From Cichorium intybus (Eukaryota; Streptophyta; Magnoliopsida; Asterales; Asteraceae): a stretch of DNA of 64,000 nucleotides. The stretch covers positions 186,001 to 250,000 of the forward strand of contig CM042011.1 in assembly GCA_023525715.1 (NCBI GenBank). The letters run 5' to 3'. Below the pieces are notes generated by a model. The model had not been told where the DNA came from, made no database searches, and saw nothing but the letters and a program-made list of their open reading frames with translations. Shown here piece by piece: positions 20,650 through 37,213 of this stretch; positions within the stretch are counted from its first letter, which is position 1; each line of letters begins with the position of its first letter. The translations under genes were made by a program, and so were the position numbers.

Positions 20650-23609
20650 TTAAGCAGTTGCAGCCATGGGCACAGATCTGTAGCAGACTCTTTTGGCTGC
20701 ACGAACAATATCCTCAATCTGCAAACATTTATACATGTTGAATATCAAACACAAATCCCTTTATTTACAAAAAATAAAAATAAAAAGTTAGACCTGAGGA
20801 AAAGCGGATCTCTCAAGATTAGCAGCATAAGGCGTGGGAACATCAGCCCCAGCTATCCTCTCGACCGGGGCATCAAGATAACCGAAGCTATCCTCAACCA
20901 CCGATGCGCTACACACAGTAACAAACCAAATCCATTACTTTTGCTACATCATATGATTTGGTCTTTGGTAATTATTATAATATAAGATTTACCAGATTTC
21001 AGCACCAATGCCATGCTGAGGAAAGCCTTCTTCCACGGTAACCAGCCTGTTTGTTTTCCTGACCGAGGCATTGATTGTATCTCTATCCAGTGGTCGGATG
21101 GAACGCAGGTTTATTACCTTTACCCATTTTATAAATAAATAAATAAATAAATAAAAAGATACTATCTCTTAAATGAATAAAAGTTTTTGGAATTGTATAT
21201 GAGTCACCTCGGCACTTATCCCTTCCTTTTCAAGTATTTCTGCAGCCTAATAATAAATAAATAAAAACACCATATCAGATATGCCCAAACACAAAAAGCT
21301 TGAACTGAAACAGACAGACACATACCTTAAGAGCATAGCCCACCATCTTGGAGAAAGCTGTGATGGTGATATCTTTTCCTTCTCTCTCAATCTAAACACA
21401 CAAAGAAATTAGAAGCAAACTTAAAGAGTGTAGGTTTGAGTTAAGGAGTTACCTTGGCTTTTCCTATGGGGAGACAGAAGCTTGAATCCAGGGCTTCAGC
21501 AGAAACTGGGAAAGACTCGCCGTATCTAAAAAAAAAAGAAAAAAAATGAAATTGAAACGGGAAGAAAGGAAAAATGAAAATGTTGGTCGGTTTGGTTACT
21601 GACAACAACTCGTTTTCAAGGAAAACAACAGGATCCGGGTCTCTGATTGCAGCTTTTAGAAGGCCACGAGCGTCTTCAGAGGAGTAAGGTACAAGAACCT
21701 TCAAACCAGGGATTGCACCGTACCATGCTCCATAACACTGCAAACCCACCCACACCAATTTCTTTTCATCTCTTCTAGAAATTTAAACAAACAAATATGA
21801 GTTTTGTGGGAATTTTACCTGTGAATGTTGAGCACCGACACCAGCAGCAGGACCATTTGGACCTCTGAAAACAATGGGCACATTAATCTGCCCGGCCGAC
21901 ATGTAGTTCGACTTTGCTGCCGAATTGATGATATGATCAATTGCCTACAAAACCCCAAATCACAATATCATGTCCAACAATCTCATAGGCAGATTTCATT
22001 TTTCACCAATGCGGTTATTTAAAACCATTTACTATGGTAGATGGCTACTGATTGTTTTGGTTTTGTAATCGAGTACGTATCTGCATATATCTCGTTTCAA
22101 GTATCTATCAATTGTTGACTTTGGGGTTTTGGTATATTTGACCTGTGAAATATTCGAATAAGGTGCTTAACTAGATATTAGTGAGCCCTTTGTGGGATTT
22201 TGGGATATTATTCACTCCATTATTTTCTGGTGTTAAATGCAGTGGTCAATGGACAGATCATTGTAATAGTCTAGTTTAGCTATTTGTTGATAATTGTAAT
22301 TCCACTAGATACTCTGGATATCTTGATGATTAATATTTTGTTGGAAATTTTATAATTGCTACTTTTTTTTTTTTTTTTTTTTTAAATTAAGGTGTTACAT
22401 TTATGTTAAACAATTTTAGACCATAGGACTAATCAGTATCTTCCCTGATAACAAGGAGCTTTTTAAAGTAGAATGAAATGTAATTAAAACAAGAAAGTTA
22501 AAAATATAGGTATCTAACCTGCATAGAGAAGTTAAAGGTCATAAACTCTATAACAGGCCTCAGACCATGATACGCTGAACCAACGCCAATCCCAGCAAAC
22601 CCAGCCTGAAAATAAATAAATAAATAAAAAGCGGATAAGTTTAAGAAAAGAAGTTGTCTTATTAAAACAGATAGGAATAATTATTGACCTCTGTGATAGG
22701 CGTGTCAACAACCCTCTCAGGACCATATTTATCCAATAATCCTTTCGATATCTATCAAAGCAAAAAAAAAAAAAAATCCAAATTAAAACACACACACACA
22801 CTTAGACAAATGCTTGTTGCTTTTTGATGTGAGGAAACTAAGCCTAAGCCTGATTCAGCATTCTAACCTTGTATGCACCTTGGTATTCTCCAACCTGCAC
22901 AATAAAACAACATGAGATATGAGAGGTAAGAAGATGAGGTCTCATACAATCAGAAACACAAAATCTTCACCTCTTCACCCATAATAAAGACATTAGGATC
23001 AGCAGCCATTTCCTCATCCAGAGCAGAGTTCAGAGCATCTCTTACTGTCATCTGTAACACCTTAAAGTTAAAATAACAAACAAACAACATTTTGTACAAA
23101 CCAATAGCAGCATTAACTAGGGGGTACGAAAAGGTAACAATTTTTAGCTCATAATATTCAACAACTTGGACAAAAATGAACATTTATCTTCGTAATAATA
23201 TCTTAGATGTTTACATTTTGAACCAAAGTTTCATTCATTTTGGGACTAGGTCGCCATAAACAGCCTACAAGTCACGTAAGTAATCACAGTCAATGTCATT
23301 GGAATAATCGGAATTCCTAGTCTATGGTGGTTGTGTGGTGAAAAGCAGATATCAATAAATAAATCCTACAAAGCATAAGCATAAGCCAACTCACCTCTTT
23401 AGTTGCAGATGAGTAATGTCTCATAGTTGCTGCTACAGGCCTTAAACTCTGCACATACTTCCCCGATACCTAACAGAGAAAAAAAAAAAAATTACAACTT
23501 CTGTCACTACTTGAACACTGGTTGATTCTTAAAATATGTGTTGCCACATTTTCCATACCAAAGCAGATAATCCCCTAGCACCAACTTCTTGCCTTATAAA
23601 CCCCCACAT
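20650..23609 (-). CDS. PDHB: Pyruvate dehydrogenase E1 component subunit beta, mitochondrial
   Basis: Fourteen coding exons: 23559-23609, 23395-23469, 22971-23051, 22868-22894, 22689-22751, 22519-22605, 21819-21944, 21604-21737, 21453-21525, 21326-21391, 21208-21246, 20993-21117, 20794-20908 and 20650-20718. All have GT-AG introns, and together they encode 376 residues. With E1-alpha it forms the thiamine-diphosphate heterotetramer that decarboxylates pyruvate in the mitochondrial matrix. The first 35 or so residues are Arg/Ser-rich (MWGFIRQEVGARGLSAL, then MRHYSSATKE), a mitochondrial presequence. MTVRDALNSALDEEM starts the mature protein. GEEVGEYQGAYKISKGLL and DTPITEAGFAGIGVG lie in the ThDP-binding half, GVGAQHSQCYGAWYG in the active-site region, and LVTVEEGFPQHG in the C-terminal transketolase domain. 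It resembles the mitochondrial rather than the plastid isoform. Exon 4 is only 27 bp. No defect seen. Confidence 0.95.
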
Positions 23610-23639
23610 CTTCTCTCCTTTAACTCGCAAAGGTTTCAA

Positions 23640-23952
23640 CTAGAAAAAGATTGTAATATTTTTACGATTAGCGATATCAAGATTTCTAGAGATCCTCAGA
23701 TTAAACAAGAGACGCAATTATAAAACACATAGACGCTAATTCATGCCCTAATTACATGAGCATCTGTAAAGGAAATACACAGTTTTTCAACCAGAAGGAT
23801 TAACTACACTAAAAATTATTGATCTAGAAACCGATAGTAGAAAACCCTAATTGTGAACGAGATAAATATTTATTTGATGATTATCTGTACGTAAAGTAAA
23901 TTGAACAAGGAAATGTCGATTTAGATAACAGCCGGAAATGATAGCTACTCAC
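23640..23952 (-). other. Intron in the 5' leader of the PDH E1-beta gene
   Basis: Donor GTGAGTAG (next to 23953) and acceptor TTTTTCTAG (ending at 23640) on the minus strand bracket 313 bp between the promoter and the first coding exon. It is predicted from splice consensus only. Confidence 0.55.
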
Positions 23953-24042
23953 AACTTTCCGATCAGCGGCGAGATGTGAAGAGCTGGCCGAAGTTGACCA
24001 CAATCTACGAATCGTAAGAACAACCACTTGATGTCTGTCTCC

Positions 24043-24053
24043 CTTTATAAAGA
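24043..24053 (-). promoter_or_regulatory. TATA box of the PDH E1-beta gene
   Basis: CTTTATAAAGG on the minus strand, about 90 bp before the predicted leader-intron donor. It is well placed for a transcription start near 24010-24020. Confidence 0.6.
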
Positions 24054-24099
24054 TACTGAAATTTAAATACGGCTCCTCGTATGTTTGTTTGGACATCGG

Positions 24100-24759
24100 G
24101 ACTGCACCTTCAGTCGCAGCCCATTTTTGACTCTGATAGGCGAAAGCCCAACTGCTGACTGGCTGACTCTTTTTCCTTTTTATTTCTTCAGCATACTTTT
24201 TGTGATTATTTGTGCTTGATAATAATATTATTATTATTAATTTAAAACAGAAATTATTATTATTAATTTAAAACAGAAATTAATTTGAACATTTTTAATT
24301 AAGTTATTTGAAAATTAATTTACTAAATAACAATTCGAAAATTGATGAATTCACATAAACATGGGCCTTCCAAGTCTTTTATAATTATCTGGTTGTAGTT
24401 TGGGGATGCTAGTTTGATCTCATATGGATTTGCTTGTAGGTTTGAGTAGGTTGATGATTCCTTCAAGCTAACACTTGTGAAACGACCATTGGAGGCATAA
24501 GAGGACCGGAGTCCCAACCATACACCCGATGATCAAATTTAATGAACGCAAACTGTACATATTAGCATTTCTTCAAAAGGTATAACATGCCTTGTTCTTC
24601 AAGAGTTTGTTAACTGTGGTGATTATTTGCAATCAATATAACATTGTTATTATTTTTAAATTAATCTTGAAACCTTAATTAAATGTGGTGTTTATTTGGG
24701 TTTGATAATGCTTTTCTATAGTATAGTAATTGGATAAACAAACATTAAAACTACCAGAG
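24100..24759. other. Intergenic AT-rich DNA
   Basis: Upstream flank of the PDH gene. A unit of about 25 bp (TTATTATTAATTTAAAACAG) is duplicated in tandem at about 24229-24280. No coding sequence recognised. Confidence 0.4.
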
Positions 24760-24857
24760 ATTAGTCGATAAAGAAACTGATAATGAGGTATTTTTTCAGT
24801 CTTGTTGAACTTATTAGTCGATAAAGAAACTGATAATTAGGTATTTTCCAGTCTTGT
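24760..24857 (+). repeat. Direct duplication of a 45-bp unit
   Basis: Copies at 24760-24805 and 24813-24857, both beginning ATTAGTCGATAAAGAAACTG and ending CAGTCTTGT, with a few differences. They sit at the left edge of the large inverted repeat. Confidence 0.85.
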
Positions 24858-26025
24858 ATATCTATAAATATATGTGCAGATTTGTACATTACATAAATGC
24901 ATATGTGTGTACGTTCATATATGTGCATATGTGCACATGTATATAAGTGCATATGTGCACATGTATGTAAGTGCATATTTTCACAAGTATATAAGTGCAT
25001 TTGCGCACATGCGCATATGTGCATATACATGTGTATATGTATATCCATTTTTGGAACATGACATTGACAGGAAGAATTCTCATGAGCGAAGAATATATAT
25101 ACATATGCATAAAGGTGTATGCATATATGCATGCATGTGTATCTGTTCATAAATATGTTTGTGCATATATGCATATATATTCCGTATTGGCATATATGCA
25201 TATATCCTGTATGTGTATAAATTTATATATTTTCACAAGTATATGTGCAGATGTGCATATGTGCTAAATGTGAATAGATGTGCTAAATGTATGTGTACAT
25301 ATTCATATATGTCTATTTGTTTGTGTACACATGTGTGCGTATTTACATATATGCATACATATATATATATATGCCTATGTACATATGTGTATATGCATGT
25401 AACTATTTATTTTAATGTTTTTGAATATACATTTATATTAATTTTTATTAATGTTTTTGCAGATTTTGAAGAATTTATCAATCAATTTGAAGAATTGAAG
25501 AGTGACAAACTAAAAAAATGTAGATATCGTGAAATTTTGTTGTTTTTTAATATATTTTGTATCTATTGTTCATTATTTCTAATAATATTATATGTATATT
25601 TCAAAACAGTTGTATATTATTGTTTTTAATAAATCGATTTTTATTGTTTGCATTCATAATTAAAGACAAGAATATGTATATATGAATTTCGAAAATATGC
25701 ATATATGCACCTGCGAATATGTATATATGCACCTGTAAATAAATAAATTTATGTGTGTTTTAAATTCCAAAAATCTAATTAAAAAATTATGTTTTTTCAA
25801 AATCAGAAAATCTGATTTAAAAAAACGAAAATTTGATTTTTTTTTTTAAATTTGAATATTCAAATCTAAAAGGCTTAATTTTAGGAGATGGTTATTGTTG
25901 TTGCCAAAAATAAAAAAATCAGAATTAAATGAGATTGGTTAAATGGCTGTCATACACTTTTATGATTCAACCAATCAGAAAGAGTTCTCAGGTTCTCATA
26001 AAAAAATGGTTCTCATTTGATCCTG

Positions 26026-26188
<163 letters not shown>

Positions 26189-27236
26189 CTAAAATCAAGC
26201 ATATTAGATTTGAATTTTCAAATTTAAAAAAAATCAAATTTTCGTTTTTTAAAATCAGATTTTTTTTTGAAATTTGAAAAAACATTAAATTTTATTTATT
26301 TTAATTAGATTTTTAGAATTTAAAAGACATATAAAATTTTTTTATTTGCATATGCATATATACATGTTCGTAGGTGCTTTTTTTTAGTAAAATGCATATA
26401 TGCATAATCAGATTTTTAAGTTGTGTATTTTTTAATAGAATATATAAATGCATATTTAACTTTTTACATTATATTTTTCAGGGATGCATACATACACATT
26501 TAAAAATATTTCGTAAAAAACACACAAAAATGTTTGTATTCCATAATATTTGGATATCATATTAACAATTTAATAGAAACAATAATATAGAATTGTTTTG
26601 AACGTTACATAAAAAAAATATAAAAAAAAATACAACGAAAATTGATGTCATCTTCACTTCTTCAATTTGCTCGATAAATTCTTCAAAATCTGCAATAACA
26701 TTAATAAAAATTAATATACATTTACAATAAAAAAGATTAAAATAAATACATGCATGCATATACGCATATGAACACATGTACATCTATTTTTGCATATATA
26801 GGCATATATGCATATGTGCACATACGCATTTATATGCATATAAACATATATTTATAAAACTACATATTAGCGGAAAATGTGTAGATATGCATGCGGTACT
26901 TGTGTACAAAAATGTGTATATATGCACATACGCATATGGACAAGTACACATCTATTTTTACATATATGCAAATATGTACAAATGTGTACATGAGCAAATT
27001 GATATAAATATGCCTATGTGCACATACGTTTAATACACACATGTACGTATGTTTTTACACATATACTCACACTTGAACAGACATATGCACGTGTATACAT
27101 ACATATATGCACATACATTTTTGCACATGTATTTTCATATTTTCATATCCATATATGTGCAGCTGTATATGTGCATGGGGTACTTGTGTACAAAATGTGT
27201 ATATATACACATACCAATGTACTAATATTTATGATT

Positions 27237-27392
27237 ACAAAACAATATGCACATTCATAAAAATGCATATGTATCTCCGCTGTTCTAAAAAAACATAACA
27301 ATATGCACATTCATAAAAATGCATATGTATATGCACATATGTATATTCGTATAAATGAAAAAAACATAACAATATGCACATTCATAAAATGC
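27237..27392 (+). repeat. Three direct copies of a 30-37-bp unit
   Basis: A unit beginning AACAATATGCACATTCATAA occurs near 27240, 27297 and 27368, separated by unrelated spacers and partly preceded by AAAAAACAT. It lies in the right arm of the large inverted repeat. Confidence 0.8.
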
Positions 27393-27485
27393 TACCAAAC
27401 ACATGCACATGTGTATACACATGTGAACATATGTATATATGCATTTTACACATTTGCAGATACTTTTATGCACATATGTACTTAT

Positions 27486-29011
<1,526 letters not shown>

Positions 29012-29720
29012 CTTATAATAAACAAGGGCTTTAGATGCCACATGTCATCATTTAAAAGCCTTTATTCCACGTATCATTATTCTAAAGCCTCAAATTTTAT
29101 TCTATATTTTGTTTATTAATTATCCGTAGTAGTCGCTCATGAATAAGCATACTTGACAATAAACATTAGTTTTTATTCGATGGTAAAAGTTTCAAATTTA
29201 AAGAGATTTAAAAAAACATACTTTACTAAGATTGAACTTTAAGAAAAAAAGTGTAATAAGACTGATAATATATAAAAATTCAATCTTATAAACTTGCTTT
29301 TTTAAATCTTTTAAAAATTTGTATTTTTTTACTATCAAATACGAATTTATGTTTATTGTGAAGTATGCTCATTCATGACGTAAAAAGATTTATTAGCAAC
29401 TTGTGAAGTATGCTCATTCATGACGTAAAAAGATTTATTAGCAACTACCACGAATAATCTAATGTTATATGTTATACAAATAAAAATATATTAAACTAGC
29501 CTATAAAAGTTACGTGGGTGAAATATATTAGTGTTTTACTATTCATAGTAGATTTAAAAAAACATAAAAGTGTAAGATTAATATTTTATAAAATTTTAGT
29601 TTTTTCACAAAATTCATAATCTATATCTATAATATATATATCTATACATACTAATAAACAAAGCACTTTAGTGTCACGTGGTATCCTTTTAATGCCTTTA
29701 TTTGCCACATGACACCCTAA
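29012..29720. repeat. Decayed repeat with direct copies of a 65-bp motif
   Basis: A motif with TAATAAACAA, CTTTAG, CCACATG and GCCTTTATT occurs at about 29013-29080 and again at about 29650-29720. The second copy begins TCTATACATACTAATAAAC, which resembles Helitron 5' ends. I found no convincing Helitron 3' hairpin and CTRR end, so the class is open. Confidence 0.4.
29118..29462. repeat. Inverted repeat with a duplicated 45-bp segment in one arm
   Basis: The left arm, from TTATCCGTAGTAGTCGCT through CATGAATAAGCATACTT, pairs with the right arm near 29290-29460, which contains AAGTATGCTCATTCATGACG and ends ACTACCACGAATAAT. In the right arm a 45-bp unit is tandemly duplicated (29357-29401 and 29402-29446, identical). 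It is probably a MITE-like hairpin. Confidence 0.65.
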
Positions 29721-31738
<2,018 letters not shown>

Positions 31739-31899
31739 GCTTTTTCCGCTAAGTGCTTCTGTCACATTAACAATCTTTTGTCACTTTTCATTATTTCAAT
31801 GCCATAATTAATTATCACATGTATGATCGTAATTGCATGAGATGAAAAAACAAAAAGAATATCTAAATGGTTCATCGATATACTTGTAGTATGTTCTAC

Positions 31900-32460
31900 T
31901 AATTAATTTTATAATAATATCTAAACGAACGAAGAAATATTAATTACATTTTTTAATTATTATTTTGATTATTGTAGTTTTTAATTTTAATAATTATAAT
32001 TTTGCTCCCTGTAACTTATAATTACATTAATTATAGTTTTGGTTATTTTAGTTTTTAATTTAAGGTGATTACAAATTTGATCTCTATAACTTTTAATTTA
32101 TATAATTATAATTTTGATCTTTATAAATATTAATTTGGACTACTTGTAGATCCCTGTGGTTTTTACTCTAGTATGATCATAGTTTTGGTCCTCTTATTTT
32201 TGAAAACTAGTTTAACTATAATTTTGTTCCCTATAAGTTTTAATTTAAATAGTTACAGTATTGGTCCATATAGTTTCTAATTTTCATTAATTACAATTAG
32301 TCTCTATATTTTCTAGTTGGGATAATTACATATTTAATTTATATAGTTTTTGCATTAATTACAGTTTTGTTCCCAATAATATATTATTTAGCAACTTATT
32401 GAACTACATATTTCTTGAGTTTTTATGTATTAATTTTAGTTTTGGTCCCTATAGTTAATT
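31900..32460 (+). repeat. Degenerate tandem repeat, about 50-bp period
   Basis: Words such as TTTTGGTCCCTATAGTTTTT and TTTAATTATAATTTTG recur about ten times with variable spacing. It is an old, diverged minisatellite common in plant intergenic DNA. No ORF. Confidence 0.6.
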
Positions 32461-33322
32461 GCATTATGCACAACTATGCACTTTAGGCGTAAGCTTTGAA
32501 ATTTTTACATGAATGTCTACCGTGGTTGACAAAAATTACACGCTTGGTCGCTTGGTCCATGATGCTATTACCGCAAAACATCCCATGTTAAATGTTTTAA
32601 AATGACCATTCTACCACCACTTTTGTGTTTTTTCTTGTTTTAATTTTTGTTATAAAATTTATCTATTATATCTTTTTAGTAAAGATGTATTTTATTTGCC
32701 TCTGTTTTTTAGTTATTTTGCATGTATGCATCTTAAATATAAAAATTGCACAAGAATTATTGCGTATGAATATTTTGTGTTGGTTACTTAGTCGAAAATA
32801 TAATATGAATAAACTTGCCACAATGCACGAGCAATCATCATTCGTTTTTACATATGAAAACTCTTACAAAAATGACATGATGAGATGTTAGTTTAAACCC
32901 AATTAGGGATCAATAAGTTTGACACTTAAAACACGTTCAACAAGCTAAATAAATTATGATTTGAATTAATAGTAAAAAAACAACGTTTTGTTTAATTCAA
33001 ATTAGACTTGGTATCTGTCTTGAGAACTGATTGATCAAAATCGATGATCAAATATATACTTCTATTAGTGTTTGCCTGTTTGGGAGTAAGCTCGAGAACA
33101 AGTTGATGAGAAATGCATGAGGTCCTGTATCGATGACTATACTGCCCCTTGCTCGGTACCGCCATTTTTTAAGCAGGATAGGCATACCTTCACCAATGTT
33201 GCCAATGTCTAAAATGGCTATATTTTAAATTTGTTATCAATTAAGTTATACATAAATACGATGGTGTACTTAATAAATTTGTAACACCAACTATTTCTCA
33301 ATATTACCCAAAAGTTTTCCAA
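32461..33322. other. Intergenic, no gene identified
   Basis: Contains AAAATTACACGCTTGGTC-type sequence also common in dispersed plant repeats. Nothing coding recognised. Confidence 0.3.
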
Positions 33323-34640
33323 ATGGATCCATCGTCATCATCATCATCAAGTTCAACGCTTGTACGTAGTAATATACATGTGAAAATATCATTCTATCTT
33401 CTTCATCTAGTTCGGATGCTATATCGTCACAGAATAAAAACACATAAATTTTGTACACCGCATAACAAGCTAGATTACTTATTTTTCAAGACAACACAAG
33501 TTCCATCGTTCCAATACATAGAATGACTTATGTAAACAAAGTCTGTAAAACGAAAGATGCTTGAGTGGAACGAGATTACATTGCTGACAATCATGTGTAT
33601 AGTGACGATGCTTTCAAAAGAAGGTTCTAGATGCCAAGAAAACTATTCGTACAAATAGTTGATGATTTATAGAGACATGATCCACATTTTACTTTACAAC
33701 AGGATGCTAGATTCAAAAGAATATTTAACCCATTATACAGGTGCACATATGCAGTTTGACAACTAGCATACAATATAGTTGATGATGCCCTAGTTGAGTA
33801 CTTGAATATGTCTGAAAGAAGTTCATGTGATACTTTAAACTTCATTTTGAAAGTATTATGAAGTTGTATGAAGATTAATATTTACGTAAATCGACGTCTA
33901 GCAACATAAAACTTATGTATGGCGCATATAAGGAAATCACGAATTTCGTGGAATGCTAGGTAGCATTTGCTGCACACATTAGTCTTGGAGGAATTTCTCG
34001 ACTTCATGACGAGGTCAATACATGAGAGGTGATCACTGTCACCCTAAAAATATGTTTAAAGTTGTGGCCTCGCAAGATTTATGGTTTTATTAAGAATTTT
34101 TTGGTGACATCGGTTCCAACAACGACCTCAACATCTATTATCAATCGTTATATTCAACAAATAAAGACATGGAAAGACACTCCAAAGTCCATTTCAGGTT
34201 AACGAAGTACAATATCAAAATGTATATTATATTGTCAATGTGATATACACAACTTCAATTACTTTTATGAAAACATATTCATACCATCTAAAGAAAAACG
34301 TAAAAGGTTAAAGGCATCACAATAACTTGCAATAAAAATATGTGAAACAAGATTTTGGAATCCCAAAATATCGTTGAGATAAACTTTTACTCCCGATACA
34401 ACCAAGGCATGAAACTGAAATTAGGAATATAATGTACGTCTGCATCATATTACATAATATGCTCTTATTATACAACGGTGCACCGATATGTCCTATTCAT
34501 GAAATTGATCATCCAAACTATCAATAAGTAAACGAGGAAACTATCTAGGCAATAGGTTGTGAAGAAACCCACTAAAACCTATGATCAGATATCGTGGAAC
34601 ATGTTTCACAAGTCTTTATACGCAACCTCGACAACTAGTT
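33323..34640 (+). pseudogene. PIF/Harbinger transposase (Plant_tran) pseudogene
   Basis: Begins with a Ser-rich ATG segment (MDPSSSSSSSSTLV). Downstream, spread over three frames with several stops, are the landmarks of the plant Harbinger nuclease: VYSDDAFKRRF, MPRKLFVQIVDDL, HFTLQQDARFKR, VDDALVEYLNMSERSS near 33780 and EVQYQNVYYIVNVIY near 34200. Near the end come RNIMYVCIILHNMLL and CPIHEIDHPNYQ. The order and spacing match the family over most of its usual length (about 400 residues), so it is a decayed full copy rather than a fragment. It cannot encode active transposase. Confidence 0.75.
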
Positions 34641-35559
34641 GTTTTCTATAGAGTTGTCTTATTTGCTTGTTCTTTTTTATTATAAAGTTTTGTATTTTTT
34701 AATTTTATGTAATGTTATTTTATTTTTTAATTTTATATTTTGTGTGTTATTTATATATTTTTAATAACTTTTCATTTATTTAAATTTTAAAACGGTTAGG
34801 GATGTAAGGGATAGGAGGGGTGGTAATTTATTGTGTTTAGAGTAGAGGGAGTTTATCCCTCCCATCCCCGATGCCCCATCATCATCACATCAATTTTTTT
34901 CTCTCCTTCCATCCCTTCACCCAAGGAGTGGTCATCCATCTCATCCCTCACCTCCTACACAACCTGATACAAACAACCGGATATTACAGTGAAGATTAGG
35001 ATCATCAATGTAGGTATGCTGCTCGTCATTCAAAAATGGAGGTACCCATGTAGGGAGGGTGTTGTTTCCTTAGGTACTGCTCATCCCTCTTCCTTTCTGT
35101 TGCCTTTTGGAACCCACACCCCCTAGGGATGAGAGGGAAGGGATGGAACAAGGGATAAAAAGTTAATGTGGCATCCGTGATAGGAGGGATGGGATCCTAC
35201 CATCGTAAAAGCATCCCGAAATAGATATGAACGACAACACTTCATCTCGAAACATGGAGCCTAAATGAGGTTTATTTAGCTTCAAATCTTCAATTTCTAT
35301 GTAAGTGCTTCTAATAAGTATGTTTGTAAGAATATTAATACCGATGATTTTCTCAAACATATATTGTATCAACTTTAAACAATGTATGAAGAATTAGTAT
35401 TTGCATCGTATATGTTTGGTAGCTGATACTTGAATAAAACATTATATTTTTGACATGTTGGATTATAATAATTATCGACAATGGTAACATCTTTAGCAAC
35501 AATAAAATTATCGACAATGGTAACATCTTTAGCAACAATAAAATGTTTTTACATTGAAA
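34641..35559. other. Intergenic, possible Harbinger 3' flank
   Basis: 34790-35190 has GGGATGGGAGGG-type sequence in both orientations (for example GATAGGAGGGGTGG and CCCTCCCATCCCC), possibly the 3' part of the Harbinger element. A 36-bp unit ATTATCGACAATGGTAACAT is repeated at about 35469 and 35508. No gene seen. Confidence 0.35.
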
Positions 35560-36130
35560 TTAAATGCAAATGGACTACAAACTGCATCGTTAATCCCATC
35601 TAGATGGCAAAATCATTTATTTTGAAAACTACATCCATATATTTGGGGTCATAATATTACTATGCATAACTCATTGCACGTTAGACTCTATTGATGAGAT
35701 CCACAACATATGATGCAATGAAACCAAATGTATCAAGTGCAAAGGGTACAAACACATATTTTTGATTATCAATGTTTGCTTTATTGTGTTTTGTCACTTT
35801 GCATGATGCAACTTATAAATCAACACATCCCATAATGAAATTCTCACTCCCCAAGCCCGCAAGAGGGGAAACCCCAATTAGAGACCTAGATCCACACATA
35901 CTTGTTTTCCTCCTATCAATCCAAATACCAAAACGTTAATCAGTTTGAGTGATGAATGTTGATGTTTCCTTCCAACGGGTTAGCCAAGAAATTCACACGT
36001 GCTTCTTTCTTAGTGAAAAGCATGACATACCTAAATACGTCAAAAGTATGTTCTTAACCATATTATGTTGATACTTGAAACCCATGAGCTCTCAACAATG
36101 TATTGTATGCTCCCCAAATGTGTTCAAACA
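35560..36130 (-). pseudogene. LINE-like ('putative reverse transcriptase') C-terminal pseudogene
   Basis: On the minus strand, with several stops, I read NTFGEHTIHC and LMGFKYQHNMVKNILL, then GVSPLAGLGSENFIMGCVDL and KYVFVPFALDTFGF. VDLINRV and VVFKINDFAI follow. These match a plant repeat-encoded C-terminal region often annotated as putative reverse transcriptase, with a G(D/E)HAIHC-type zinc motif, a V(C/H)VDLTG block and an FxPFAFDTFG block. Naming is by memory of the family, so moderate confidence. Confidence 0.45.
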
Positions 36131-36650
36131 AGCCTTGCGACAAACTGTCATATCTCATCAACCGAAAATAGTTAAATTATGAGACGATACTTATAAATAG
36201 TACGATACTCCACTGATAACATTTGTTGACCTAGACTATCTATAATGATAGCCAGAAGAAAGTTTTGAGCATGTGTAAACACTCAAAGATTGCTTTCTTT
36301 CTAACGATCATATCGAAATACACATGTGTTGTGATGTGACTCTTATCTATTTCCTATATAAATAGAAAATATGCAAAATAAATGATAAAATATAGGATAT
36401 AATAGTTAAATAAATAAATAATAACTTAACAAAATAATGAAGAATTTATATTGAAAAGCACAAAAAATTTGTTTATGTTAATTCAACGTGCTAAATATTC
36501 ATGACTCATGAGGAGGGTAAGTTACAAGCAGCCCAGCCCATTAGGTCGGTCCATACCCGAGTAAACATAGGAGGCAGGAGCATTGCAAGTTTCAAGCCAA
36601 AGTGAAGGAGAGCAAGTACAGCAACACTGCAACAGTAACAGAGAATGAAA
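36131..36650. other. Upstream region of the 80-residue protein gene
   Basis: 36500-36650 is less AT-rich and should hold the promoter and 5' UTR of the gene starting at 36651. No clear TATA box. Confidence 0.35.
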
Positions 36651-37182
36651 ATGGGGGCGTTTTGGGGGACGCGAGTCATGGAAATAGTGAAGAAGCACGA
36701 TTCAGGAGGCCTCGTATGGAAGAGAATTAAGCTAACCACTACCCGTAAAGCCAACGCCAAGAAGCGTATTCTCCGAGTTTGGCAGGTCCCTCCTACTCTC
36801 CCTATTTTCCAGTTTTAGGGTTTATGTTCCGTATTTTACTTCTATTTTAATACATTACGTACTAACTCCTTCCATTGATTGGTCTTTATGACCTGGGAAA
36901 TAAACAAATAAATCGTTAATAGCGTTTCTTTGGAAGAGGGTTTGAATTTTGATACATAGATACATCGCGTATATATCTTGATGATATATGATACCGGGTT
37001 GGGGCTTGGGGGCATGACTTACTAGTGCACCTGTCAGAATAGTTTGCTCAAATTCCAATTATTAAAGCAGTGGAGTTGGAATTCTCAAGCAAAGCGAAAC
37101 AAGCTTAGAACCAAGAATTAGATGAGCTCCATATCTTGAATTTACGATTTTACCAAACCCTACCTAATGCACTTCTGTCAAA

Positions 37183-37213
<31 letters not shown>

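Noticed and set aside
24761..25629. Overlapping Cys/His/Met-rich ORFs (MHIC.Y type)
   Set aside because: They arise on both strands from CATATGTGCACATG words in an inverted repeat; no conserved domain or splice pattern.
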